DNA from: Membranipora membranacea
Taxonomy: Eukaryota > Bryozoa > Gymnolaemata > Cheilostomatida > Membraniporidae
DNA length: 64,000 nucleotides
Direction: 5' to 3'
NCBI GenBank assembly: GCA_914767715.1
Contig: OU612067.1
Coordinates: 18,111,001 to 18,175,000 of the forward strand
In this document: positions 13,516-25,700 of the stretch, one piece after another
Numbering within the stretch: the stretch's first letter is position 1
Layout of the letters: every line of letters begins with the position of its first letter
The notes under the pieces: model-generated
The model's input: only the letters and a program-made list of their open reading frames with translations
Told to the model about the DNA's origin: nothing
The model's database searches: none
Position numbers and translations under genes: made by a program

Positions 13516-13986
13516 TTAAACGATATATCCCTTTCTATCCCTCATCATTGTTTTGTAGATTCGTAGCCAGTTGCAGGATTTGAGTGAGTCGGTGTCCCCC
13601 AAACTCATGCCCCCCCCCCCCCCCCCCCCCCCCCCGGTTTGAGTGAGCTTGTGTCGTATGAGTGATACAAGATCTGAATTCATAATTTGGAATGCCAATA
13701 TTGTTAATGGAGAGGGTATATGTATGATCCATGTTTTTGCTCGCTCGTCAATTGCATCAGGCTTGATATAGTTTATTGTTTCACTCCATGTATCAATAGG
13801 GGATAAAATTGGATTGGTACATGAAAATGAAAAATTTAAAATTTGTTGAAAGCTGACATGTAGTAAGGAAAAAAGCTCTTTAAACGCTTTTGTGTCCTGC
13901 ACTTTGGTGGGCGATGATGGTATGTAGGCGAGAGGATACCTCTGTACGGTTAAAAACAACACAACTAAAAAGAGGATGGTCTTCAT
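13516..13986 (-). CDS. Possible secreted protein, unrecognised
   Basis: Open frame of 156 codons from the ATG at 13986. The same frame stays open upstream to 14181, long for chance in this AT-rich DNA. It starts with a signal-peptide-like segment (MKTILFLVVLFLTVQRYPLA), then a region without known motifs. Near the end it crosses a 26-base C run (Gly-tract on this strand), where length errors would shift the frame. No splice partners or homology recognised. It may be a species-specific secreted peptide, one exon of a larger gene, or an accidental frame. Confidence 0.3.
   Translation of the reverse strand: MKTILFLVVLFLTVQRYPLAYIPSSPTKVQDTKAFKELFSLLHVSFQQILNFSFSCTNPILSPIDTWSETINYIKPDAIDERAKTWIIHIPSPLTILAFQIMNSDLVSLIRHKLTQTGGGGGGGGGMSLGDTDSLKSCNWLRIYKTMMRDRKGYIV
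13610..13635. repeat. Poly-C/poly-G run of 26
   Basis: Uninterrupted C run on the plus strand; a G-quadruplex-capable G run on the minus strand. Confidence 0.9.
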
Positions 13987-14631
13987 TGGACGCAATATTG
14001 TTAAAAACAGAAAACAGAAAAGTCTTTCAGCATAATCCATGTCGGGTTTGCTTATTTTCGTGGCTGAATCCTGTACATGTTCTAAATACAGGAACACTGG
14101 TGAGGAATTTGAGAAACTAATAGTATACTGGCTGTATGGATAGTAACACAGTAGTAACACAGTAGTAATGCAGACTATCACTGACTAATTAATAGAAACA
14201 GCTTTAACTTGTAATTAATGTTTTCCATACATGGAATGAGCCCTATAATGAATGTGATTAGCAAATCTTAGTGGTATTTTGTTTATTATGATTAAGAGAA
14301 TAATACTGTTAATAGGTATCTAGTTTCAATAGTTACTGAGGAGATGAAATAAAGGTGCTCCCAATCAAGGAAAAAAGAGACGCTGGCAAGGGTGTATGTG
14401 AGAAATTGTGAGGGCAGCTCTTTTGTAATTGATGATTTTTCCCAAAATGCGATCACTTTTACCATTTTTTTTTCTCTGAAATGACTGGTAGAATCTTGCA
14501 TTGTCTTACAAAAGAGCAAAAAAACCAAATGTTTGATAGGTTTGATAGGTGTTCGATCAAATGTTCAATATCTGTAGATATCTGTAGACATTGACAAAAT
14601 AGTCTCACCTAAGTACGGGTGGCAGACATTT

Positions 14632-14708
14632 CAAGTACAACCAGGTTGTTCTGGTTGTACTTAGGTACAACCAGTACAAGTACAACCAGAACAACCTGGT
14701 TGTACTTG
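14632..14708. repeat. Perfect hairpin with 31-bp arms
   Basis: Arms 14632-14662 and 14678-14708 are exact reverse complements over 31 bases with a 15-base loop. The loop itself contains another copy of the GTACAACC word used in the arms, so several alternative stems are possible. No target duplication or coding content. Confidence 0.9.
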
Positions 14709-15661
14709 TAATTTATACGGGCATAACTCAATCTCTGTACAGTTAGTAATGTATGTAACTGCCTTTTCACACCTTGATATTGAAAGGCTAGATAGGAGGT
14801 GCTTATTCCCTTAAACTATAAGAAGTAGTTAACAGTAAAGGTATTTTAGAGTTTGGGTACCGGTGATCTTTCTTTGTTACTATCTCATCTTTATTATTTC
14901 ATCATATTAGTAAATTTCTAACAGACACAAATGTCAGAATAATTCATGTTTGTGGTCTGATGATGCATTGATTGTATCAACTAACTTCTCTGCTTGATAA
15001 ACTAACTCCCATATTTTTTGTTTATTCAGATAATATTACATAACCCTACAACTAATTTTATTGCAGAGATAACTGGATTTACAGCCTAGACACCTTGTCT
15101 TCAAAAATCCAGAAAATCTGAAACCACACTCTATTCACAACTTAGACAAAGTGTTGACAGAGCTTTGAGATTATTCTGAGCAGGTGAGGCCTGTATAGTA
15201 ACCAGAAATAGTAATTGTTCTGTTAATCCTATCGCAATTATAAGTCTAATAATGATTGCTGTCACTAATGAGCTCATCCATTGATGATTTCTAATTTAGC
15301 TGGGCTCTGCCTTTGTTTTCTTTAATTCAATGAGCGTGATGGCTGCTCCTAAACATCCAATCAGCCTCACTATTCATCATCCTGTTCTGTCATCTCGTCA
15401 GTAATCCCTACTCATCTCAGTGTGCTGTGTTTGATGGCTTTGTTATTGGCTGACGAAAAGGTCATACATATACTGTTGCACTGTGACCTTTAGCTTCATT
15501 CGATCGCCAGCAGCAGCTGTCGTATGTTGCCAGCTAGTTCAAGGCTCGTCAGCAACTGACATACTTTTATCTTATAACAACTAGAATTGACCTAATACTA
15601 ATACTGTTAGAATATCAGAGCGAAGAACAATTAATACAAACATCTGGCAGTCATACTGGAC

Positions 15662-15745
15662 ATGAAGGGGACTGATAAGGAATCGTTGTTGAAGCTCTAC
15701 AAATATCTTACAGCTATACAGAGGCATTTCAGTGCCTACAGAAAG
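15662..15745 (+). CDS. Isolated first coding exon, LYR-motif-like
   Basis: ATG at 15662 opens 28 codons ending exactly at a strong donor (AAG|GTAAGT). The peptide contains LLKLYKYLTAIQRHFSAYRK, which resembles the start of LYRM4/ISD11-type proteins (LYR motif followed by a RFSAY-like stretch). I could not find following LYRM exons. Alternatively it is a 5' exon of the P2X gene: its phase-0 donor would join the TTACTCAG|ATG acceptor at 18228 and add 28 residues. Both readings are open. Confidence 0.45.
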
Positions 15746-18227
15746 GTAAGTCCTCACATTTTATCATCATGATAATTTATGATCAGTCTTAAAAACAAAA
15801 TCAATGTTTCGTTATTGTTTATAATGAAGCTTTTCTGTTTTTAAAACAAGCCCTAGGGTAAAGCTATATGAACTGTAATCCAAGGCATCTCTAACTTACA
15901 GTACCATGCAACTTTTGGCGATCCTACTGGGAATATTTTGACTTTTTTAAGCCGCTGTAAATCTTCTTTAGTTGTGTATTTATATATAGAACAGAGAAAG
16001 ACTAGCATCTGTTAACATGAGCATGCGTACCTCATAATTGCCTATTTTTTCATCAAGGACTCTTGAATGTTTGTAACATTCAGTTGATTAACATGAAGTA
16101 GAAATTTTTACTGCCGAGTAACAGCATGTATTGATTTCCGTCCATAGCAATGTTGATGATGAAAACCATGATGGATAGCATTTGTTCATTCCATAGATAG
16201 AGTTACTATAGTGTGTGCACCCTCCCTGGTGTGTGTATCATAACACCATGGTTCATTCAGACAGTGGATCAGTAACAAAAGTTTATGATCCTTCTTGCTA
16301 TTTAGTCGCCATGTCGGATAATTGAGTCGATGTGACTGTTGCAGCAATTCCTCCTTTTCTGCGTGGAAGTGTCTTTTCTTGGCTCTCTCTTGTATTTCTG
16401 AGTGAGAAGGAAACTCACAGTTAGCACCCATCCACTGTACAGATGAAATCTTCTATTTGATAGTGAATCGGTAGCGCTACAATGCCTTACTTTGTATCCC
16501 CTGACACTGTACTTCTATATAGTCCCATAGCTGTCTATCATATGGAATGTATTGAAGTATGATGTTATGGGTTCCCTTCATGGCTGTTAGCAACGAAACT
16601 GTTGTTGTTCCTGTCTGTATTACATTAGTTATACAAGGAGATAAGTCTAGGCTAGGCACAGTGGTACTTGGTGTGGGACGACAGTCTTGGTTTAACCTTC
16701 CTATGCTATTCAAACTGCGCTGTAGGAGATTGTTTTTTCCATTTACAAGTTTTATCACATGTTCTTTGTTTCATAAAACACACTATTGGGAAAAGTCTTA
16801 TCAGCAATTTTTTACGTGACTCATCAGGGTTTGATGTAATTTCTCTCAGGGTTAAACATCCAATTTAAAGCTAGATGATCATGATCTTGTGTTGGTACTC
16901 GGAGAATTGCACATGGCATTCACTTATATTCTATCCTTACTCTGTAATTCTTTCTGAGTCCAATATCTATCCGAAATTATTAGTTGAACTAATTTTCCCA
17001 TTGTTAACCTATTTTTTGTGCATTTCACTACAGCGTTTTATGTCTTGTTTGACCTTTGTGGTCTTAGGTCAACCTCAAGCATATCTCAAATTGCCGCTAA
17101 AACAACTGAAGCAAAACTACAACTAGCCATGAACATTTTAGTGTTCTTTCTAGCTGCCTCAGCGCTGATGAGCCAGGTTTTTTTTTTGTCCCTAAAAGGA
17201 TAGCCGGTGTTAGTCTGTAATAGCGAAGACTTGTCTTAAGTTGGTTTGAGTTAAAATTCAACTTTGGAGTGGCTAATTGATACAAATATTACTTGGTGGA
17301 TACAGAATATATCGATATATATATGAGTATTAGGCAGGAGTACTTATTCACATTGTATAGTATATCTGTTTTATGGAATGTGGATAAGTACGCCTTCTTA
17401 AATGCACCTTCAATCTACCCAACATAAACACTCTGGTGTTCTAATATAACTTGCTGATCATATTGCCCTATATGTGGAGATGCCCGACTACTAGCTGAAT
17501 TGCCGTAGTGTTGGGCTGCAGTACTGGGATCAGTAATTAGAAGGGGTCTAAGCTTACTTGATTACATTTCGTACTATTGATTTTGCTATGGAATGTGGTT
17601 AAGTATGCCTCAACTCTGCACATAATTTTCAACTCAATATTTTGTAGCAATTTTCTGCAATCATTGGCGTTAATGTAGTAGTTGGGGAGTGAGAGATTGT
17701 TCGTTCTTGTTTTATCATGACCAAAGTGTGTGGAGATGGAATTGGCAATCGGATATTCTATTCCGTACACTCTTATCTATTCAGAGGATGCACTTTATAC
17801 TATGAATCTTGGACCCTCTCCTTTCAAATTTTCTCGATCAAAAGTTAATTTTGATGCCGTTACCCTCTGTTGGCGTCTGCCTCGCTAACTTCCGGTATAA
17901 CCTTTCCTTGTAGGCTCTCCTTGCAACTGTCACCGTACGTGTAATATAATAATGTTTTCACCAACTATGTAAAAATCTGGGTTTGAGATTAAATTGAGTG
18001 CAGCAGTACTCTGCGTTTCGCAATATTTGTATCTGATAAGATTTGAAACTTCTCAATCATTGATAAAGATTTGCAGTCGCAGCTTGCTGTGATAACCTAT
18101 ACATTTTGGCTTGAGGTTAGGCCAAATTTCTGTAAGTGCTAAGGTTTATAGGATTGAAATCACTAGCGGACTGCTTTATATATTTCGCTTAATGAACAGA
18201 AGCACTCAGCACAGATAATTTACTCAG
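15746..18227. other. Region without assigned coding exons
   Basis: About 2.5 kb between the isolated exon and the P2X reading frame. It may be one intron. Minus-strand frames at 16186-16758 have no recognisable domain or consistent splicing. Confidence 0.35.
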
Positions 18228-19490
18228 ATGGCTGTAGGCTTTGGTAGTATAGTAGGTGCACTATTCGAGTATGACACTGCTAAGATCATTCACATACACT
18301 CCAAATGGATAGGTGCTATTAACAGGATATTGCAGGTTGCAGTTCTACTCTACATTCTAATTTGGGTGTTCATCATGAAAAAAGGCTATCAAAAAGAAGT
18401 TATTGGTGTAAGTGGAACTACAACCAAAGTCAAGGGAGTTGCCTTCCCTGAGAATATCACAGATATTCAAGACATCAAGCCTAATCCTAATACAACACCA
18501 TCGCAACTACCTCGAGTATGGGATAGCATTGACGTCACTGTTCCTTCAGAAGAAAACAACGCGTTCTTTGTGACAACTAATGTAATCATAACTCAGAATC
18601 AGACTAGCTCCGTATGCTCTGAGAGTTACGACGTTCCGGGTGCCTTGTGTAAGAGAGACAGTGACTGTTTGCCGGTAGGTAAACCTTTTCTATTAGGACA
18701 TGGGCTTACAAATGGCACATGTGATACATCAACAAGTACATGCTTTGTGCAAGCCTGGTGTCCCATAGAGAACGATGACCTCACCACTAACTACACATAT
18801 CAACGACTGCTTGGAATAGATGACTTTACTATCCTGATAAAAAACTTTGTGTATTTCAAATTCTATCAGATCAGGAGGCATAATATTCTTGAAGATGCTT
18901 CTGAGAACTTTCTTGATACTTGCCAATATGACCCTGAATCATCTCCATTTTGTCCTGTGTTCAGAATCCGTGACATCATAAATATAGTAAATGAGAGAGC
19001 TGGAAGTTCGAGTGATGGAGTGGCTGAAGAAGACATATTCCTCATAGGTGGTGTCATAGCTATACGGATTAGTTGGGACTGTGACTTTGATTATAACCCT
19101 AAATCGTGTAAACCCCTGTACCAGTTTGACAGACTCGACAACAAGAACCGCAATACTTCAAAAGGATACAACTATCGTTACACTCACAACTACTTTGATC
19201 ATGACAACATAGAGAGGAGACAACTGATTAAAGCGTTTGGAATCTTATTCATAGTGAATGTAGAAGCTAAAGCTGGTAAATTCAATGTTGTACCAACATT
19301 TTTGAACCTTGGCTCAGGTTTAGCTTTGCTCAGTATCAGCACCATGTTGTGTGATTTAGTAATCCTGTATATTCATAAAAATAGGAAACTGTTCAATTCG
19401 CACAAGTATGAGCAGGTAGTTGCAGACGACTCTTATAAAGGTTATGAGAACCTGACAGTTCAGGATCCCCCACATTCTGATCCAATTTAA
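18228..19490 (+). CDS. P2X-type ATP-gated cation channel, intronless
   Basis: Trimeric ATP-gated channel of the plasma membrane, 420 residues, uninterrupted. Order: cytoplasmic N-terminus with the conserved T-x-K/R site (Thr17-Ala-Lys19), TM1 about 30-50 followed by the KGYQ signature, ectodomain, TM2 (GLALLSISTMLCDLVILY) and a short tail. All ten ectodomain cysteines are present. ATP-contact residues are seen in TTKVKG, in GYNYRY (Asn/Arg of the NFR motif) and in the Lys of LIKAFGI. The conserved pore Asp of TM2 is present (LCD). In the cytoplasmic Y-x-x-x-K stabilising motif the Tyr is Phe (FNSHK, Phe389/Lys393). Vertebrate P2X genes have 11-12 exons, so lack of introns is striking. An acceptor-like TTACTCAG sits directly before the ATG, allowing a 5' intron. 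Confidence 0.95.
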   Translation: MAVGFGSIVGALFEYDTAKIIHIHSKWIGAINRILQVAVLLYILIWVFIMKKGYQKEVIGVSGTTTKVKGVAFPENITDIQDIKPNPNTTPSQLPRVWDSIDVTVPSEENNAFFVTTNVIITQNQTSSVCSESYDVPGALCKRDSDCLPVGKPFLLGHGLTNGTCDTSTSTCFVQAWCPIENDDLTTNYTYQRLLGIDDFTILIKNFVYFKFYQIRRHNILEDASENFLDTCQYDPESSPFCPVFRIRDIINIVNERAGSSSDGVAEEDIFLIGGVIAIRISWDCDFDYNPKSCKPLYQFDRLDNKNRNTSKGYNYRYTHNYFDHDNIERRQLIKAFGILFIVNVEAKAGKFNVVPTFLNLGSGLALLSISTMLCDLVILYIHKNRKLFNSHKYEQVVADDSYKGYENLTVQDPPHSDPI

Positions 19491-19741
19491 TCTACTCTGA
19501 TAGTGAAGAGAAAATATTTGTGAATCCCTATGAACCGTTTGGAGAAATCTTATGATATCAGCCATGCCTTGTCTCATGACATATTTTCTGGTCTGCAATT
19601 AGGCCGTAGTGTTCTTGTCATTTTTGTATCTCCACTATATATATTTGTGCTTGATAATTTCAAATAACATTAATATTATGATCATGGTGCTCTTAGTAAT
19701 ATAGTATTGATCATCAACTTAAGGATTCCTGATCTGATCCG

Positions 19742-22700
19742 CTACACCATATCTGCAGGATCATGATACTCAGTCGCCTCAGTTTCTCCCTCAGCTGCCA
19801 CCCCCTCCTCTTCCTCTGCCTCTCCCTCACTGTCTCCGCATGAGCTGCTGTCGTCTGAGGTTACCTTTAGATCACCGATTGCTGACATAGTTGCCTTCTC
19901 ACACCAATCAAACATGGCTGCTAACCGACGCTCAATGTCACAAAACCTTAACATCATCTTATGAAGTAACACAACACCATCCTCGTCTATTCTGTAAGGG
20001 AAAGTTTTTGAGGTGGGATTGTATCTGCCTGTATATTATGAAAATATGCTGACAACAGGTTACTGAATGGTTTTACTACCCAACCATGACATTTTGGGAC
20101 CAAATTAGTGAAATTACTGGAGACATACGGATACAAACAGTTAATGTTACACAAATGGTACTGACCCAGCACAGATGCCTTCAATTTTAGAGACTCCACC
20201 ATTTTCACTTGCAAATTAAATCATAGCTAGATATTTATTAAATGTGTGATACCTACTCAGATTAGTTGCAGCCCTATTCATGTTTGCAGTATATACATAG
20301 ATGACTAACCTTTCTGCGCCTATGATCTCTTGCAGTAGTTGAAAACTCTGATGTACATTCATCCCTTCTTGTGCCACACAATTACTGAGGATATTGTGTC
20401 CCATGTTCTCTAAACTCAGTAGAACCTAACGGGTGGAAAAGATTTGTAAGGAAATAAGTCGTTCAACGTTCTACCAGGGAGTTGAGGACAAAACTCCCTG
20501 GTTCAACAAACTTTATTTGCAAGCACGAATAACAATAATAACAAACAATAATTCTAGTTATTCCCTCATTGTCATTGATTGGACAACTCCCAGATGTAAT
20601 GTTATCACAAAATAGTCAAAACGATTACTGTAAGTGTATGTGTGCAGCATAGACTTTATATATTTAGTCTATGTGCAGCCATAGTGACCCAAGTAATATC
20701 TAAATCAAATAAATATTGAGATACATGACATACTTCTCCGTAAGTAAATACCTGAAAGCAGTTTGGTAGAGTCTCTAAGATCTCTGGGCGTGTTGTTTTC
20801 TTGATCTTAAAAAGCCGGACCAAATCAGCATTATCAGTGAACATCTTCCAGATGTGATCATATGGGTTAACATTAGAAAACAAGATTAAGTCATCCATAT
20901 CAGCATCTTTAGGCTTTTTACGACTGTCCTTTTCTACAAGGTGAGAGGAGAACCATTATTACTGCAAGGGAGATGAGGTAACAATCATTTCTGACCTGAA
21001 GGTTTTCATGGACAGATATGTATGAAGTTTGATGTCACGACGAGCTTTTAAACACCGTCCGGGCAGATAAGTACCAGGGCAGACTATACTCAGTGAGTTT
21101 TTCGCGCATCATCTTTTTATCACTCTGACAAATAGTCTAATCTCACCAGTTTTTGAAGGTGAAGTTTCGGTTTTGTGGGATCGATCAGTTTCTAGTTCAC
21201 TATCACTCACATCTGGCCCGTCTGCATTGTTATTGGTGTTCAAACAACCTGTGGAAATAAGGGCAACAAGGGATATAGTCGAACATTTTTTGACATCTAG
21301 GGTTATGATCTGTGGTGCACTCAAGTACTAAAAGCTGGTGCACTCAGGTTACTGGCTGTTGTATTGACTTTACCAGTGTTTTGTGTGTTGTACTTTTGAG
21401 TGGCTGAGTTGTAAGCTTTAACTCCAAATTCTTTTGCTTCTTTTACTGTCTGTTCGATTTCTTCCTCGGATCTACAGATGAAGGCTCAATGATGAATGTA
21501 GCATAAAAAAGTATAAAACCATGTACCGGTATAGTTGCAGGAAAATATTAGTTCTCATCATTACATTGAGTCACCTGTAGTACCATATCACTGTATAATT
21601 CTGAGAGCTCAATCTAGTCTAGTCTGGTTGGTTTAATTTGCACGCTGTCAAACTGGTGAGCCCCAATCTCCAACCTTATATCTTAGTATAAAGGGTTTTG
21701 ACTTACGATGAGTTAAGTAGGTCTTCACTGTTTACACTAGATACAGATATATTAGCGTAGCCATCATCCCAGCATGATATGACCTTCTCAATTTTACAAA
21801 GTATCCGACGTTGATATTCACTAAGACCGTCTAAAACTTTAGCCTGTTCCACCACATTCACCAAACAAAACTTCTGCATCACTGACAGCATGTCCTGCAC
21901 ATATAGTTCAAACCTAAGAGTAGATCTAGTATGGTCCAATATGCTTGAATTTGGAGTTGCTTCCCCTTGTATAACCTTTTGCAGGCGTCTCACCAGTAGA
22001 GTGTAAATTGATCGTAGGGAACAAAACCAGCTGCCAGCTAATAAGCAATTTCACTGAAGTGACACTGGTCTCAGATCATTTTCTGTTTCACATGTTCACA
22101 ATTATTGACATTGGTTCGGTGTTTACTAGAGATTATAGTAATATCAGAGTCAGGTTAACTTTATAACGCTTTTTCACTAACCTCAACACAATCTTTGACA
22201 AGCTCGGACTGTTGAGATCGGTGAGCAAAAAGCAGTAAATATTCTGCACTGTTAAGAGCCAGTGTGGATATCTCATCTCCTAATGATCTTTTGCCTGCCA
22301 AGATCACAAATTTTGTATATAATCACACGTCACCAGTACGCATCAAACAATTAACAAATCAGCTGCTTCCATTACAATTACCAATATTTACTGTACATAC
22401 GGATCAGCCAGCCCATGATACTCATCAGATACGCACCAGTACTCCAAAAATCTGGGGCAAAGTAACATGTGTTCTTTCTTTCTAAACAGGATTTGACAGG
22501 GCAGTACGACAGTGCTATTGATCAAACATTACGTAAGTATTTGGACGATAAACAAGGGAGGCCACCTGTATTTACATCACAATCATGCATGCAGGTGAAG
22601 GTGCTTCTGCAAGACACATATTGTGTCTGAGATGGCTGTGGAGTGGCCACGGCAGCTCTATAGCAGTACGCTCTGTGTTAGAGTGCAACTGCCAGGGGTC

Positions 22701-25700
22701 CAAGGGTTGTACTTATTACTAGGATACTGAATCACCACTGAGAACATATCACAGAGTAAGGATATATCCTTAATCTGTTAACATATCTACCTATGCAGCA
22801 TCAAACTGCAGGTATATTGAAACTCGATTGATCAAACAGCCATCTAGACATGACAGCTGCTATAATCTATGTTAATGTAAATTAATTTGCTCTCGATCTA
22901 GACCAATGAGACCATACCACATTGGTTTCTGGAAAATCCCTAGGAATCAACCCATGGGAATCCCAATCGCTGCTATAAGAAATAATCAGATTGGAAAAAC
23001 CAAGTAAGGGGAATTATCTGCAGAGCATTGTTTGATTGGCTGATAAAAAAAAAAGCTGAACGAGTCGTCGTCGCTGAGTGCACTGTAACCCATACTGATG
23101 GAAGAAATGTGTGCATTATTATAGGGCTGAGAAGTATTTGATAGGTTTGTACCGCCGGGTTGAAGAGCTGTTATTCTGATCACACTGCACTGGTAAGATT
23201 CAACATTCTATATTCCTTTTGGTGTACTACTGTTTGAAACTGTTAAGAAAGGCATGTACTGCCTTCTCATTTAACTAAGTGGAAGAATGCAACAGTGCAA
23301 TGTGCAAAAAATCCTTTTTATAGCATGCCAACCATAATCGTTTCTACCTAGAGTGTAAAAACACATGGCAATGGCTGATACTGATGGTACGATGATGCCA
23401 ACGTCTGAGGAGGTACCAGCTCTCTCATGTGGAATTTGTCTCCAGCCCTTACAATATATGGAAGATCCTCTAATCCTACCATGTAAGGACGTGTTCTGTC
23501 TTGAGTGCATACAGGAGGATTATGATTACAACAAGCAAGTCGTGTGTAGGGTTTGTAGGTAAGTCTGCCGTCAAGGATGGATTAAGTTCTGTTGTCTTTA
23601 TAGTAAAGTAAAGATAAGGTTAGCCAGAGGATCCAGATCTTTGCTTAGTTCATCCCATAGCCATCATTAGCACCAAGCAATATAATTGCTATTAATTAAT
23701 ATTAATATAAATATTAATATTAATATAAATTGAAAACTAGAACTGTGGCCGGTTCTGAATCAAAGCACCCCATTGCCAACCACAGCTGCGTTGTGCCAGT
23801 TATCTTTCAACATTACATTTTGAAGAGACGACGACTCTTTGTGTGTGAATATGACATTAAAACTTAGTGTGTCACATTGATTCCAGCCAGAGATATCCGG
23901 ATATGAGTAGAAATAATTTGAAGAAGTACAGCTATACCGGCAGGTTAGATGGTGAGACAGAACCAATCATACCAGCTCTAGGCTGTGATGGCAAGGATTG
24001 TGAGCAGGAGGCATCTGTGTTCTGCTCGAAGCTTGAGTGTGAGAAAAAGTTGTGCACAACACATCTGCAGGTAATAGTCTGTGCTTAGTATACATGGTTT
24101 AAAGAAAGCCATACACATCATGTTGCACACTTGAATTTCCATTTTTTTAAATAATTGTCGAGTACGAGAGCCCTCAATCATGGCCGGTACCAAGATTGAT
24201 AGCAATAATGCGTTGGTCACAAAAGCTGACAGTTATCTTATTATCTTTTTAGCATCATGACGATCTCTTCACTCATGATGCTCACAAGGATAGTCTGATT
24301 CCAATCACCGCATACAAGGCTTCTCCTCTTAGATACCAGCCGGTGAAATGCCCTGAGCACCCAAAAGAGACACTCAAGTACGCTTGCTGCCGATGCCACA
24401 AAACTTTCTGCTGTCAGTGTGATCAGAAGACAAAATGTTCTCCAAGCGATGAGTCACGTTAGTAGCTGCTATGTAATGTAGATTTGCCTAATTTGATACC
24501 CGCTTATTATTTATGTTTCCTTACCCGACCACACTTAGCCGTTGGTGAGCCTCAGGCCACAGACCTCAAAGTAGAGCTCAACCACAAATTCGACTTACTG
24601 TCCAATCAGGGGTTTTAGTTGAGGTAACCAGTGTTTCTCCTATACAACTAATGATACCTGTATGTCTTGACTTTCTTATAGGATGGGAATATTGGAATCC
24701 AGGAAAGATCTTGACAAAAGCCAAATCAGCGTTATTTGCTTTATTTGATACCACAATGCATCATCAATTGCGAGATATAAATGAGTTGGCTGAAGAAATA
24801 AAGATACTATACACTGGAAAGATTCTTAAGACGGTAGCCCATCAGATCCAAGAAGTTTGCAAGGAGGAGAAACAGGCATGGAATGAGCTGTACGAAGATG
24901 AAGACATGCGGGAGAATCTTTTGACTGAAGTAGACAAATGGGCAGAACGGGAGGCATGTATCTATCATTTTAAGATATCACGAGGGTTGGCTCAGATCTC
25001 AAGCAAGGGTAATAGAATTATTCTGTACTAACCATTTCAAACTGGTTTTCATGAGGTATTGCAACAAAGGGACTAGCAGTGTTGTCCTAGTGATTATGCT
25101 GGTAATAGAACAATATCATTCTAATTTAGATTGAAACAAAAGTAAAGCAAATTAAAAAACACGCAGAGGAGAAGAAAAGAGAGCTTCACCGATATGGGCA
25201 GGTACAAGAGAAGAGATTCTCTGAGTTCGGAATGGATATGAGAGAAAGAGGAGATGGGCTTCGCACACTTCTGCGTGATACAAACCGAATCATGGAGATG
25301 GAGAATAACCTGACCATCTTGAGAGATCATCCAGCTCGAGCAGCTCATATCGAGAAGCTTACAGAACATCCTATTCTGAAACCAGATCGCCTGGTACAGG
25401 CCAAACTCTTATACAATGAAGGTGTTTGACTTATGCTGTGTTGTATTAATAGAATAATGAGAATTCTATAACTAGCCTCTGCATACTGTGTTGACAAGAA
25501 ATGTGAAAGAGAAAGGTGAGAAACCAGATATTTGATAGTTTTTGACAGGACTTCTTAAAAGTAAACCTTTATGACACACGATCAATGATGTGTTTTCTAG
25601 TTTTTCTCTCATATTTCAGGTGCTTTTGGCCTGGAAGTGCAAACTGGCCTGCCAAAGCTCAACTTTGTGAAGTCAATACCTGGTTTCACCGAAGTTACAG

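Noticed and set aside
16186-16758. Two minus-strand open frames as exons of a gene
   Set aside because: No recognisable domain and no splice sites joining them in phase.
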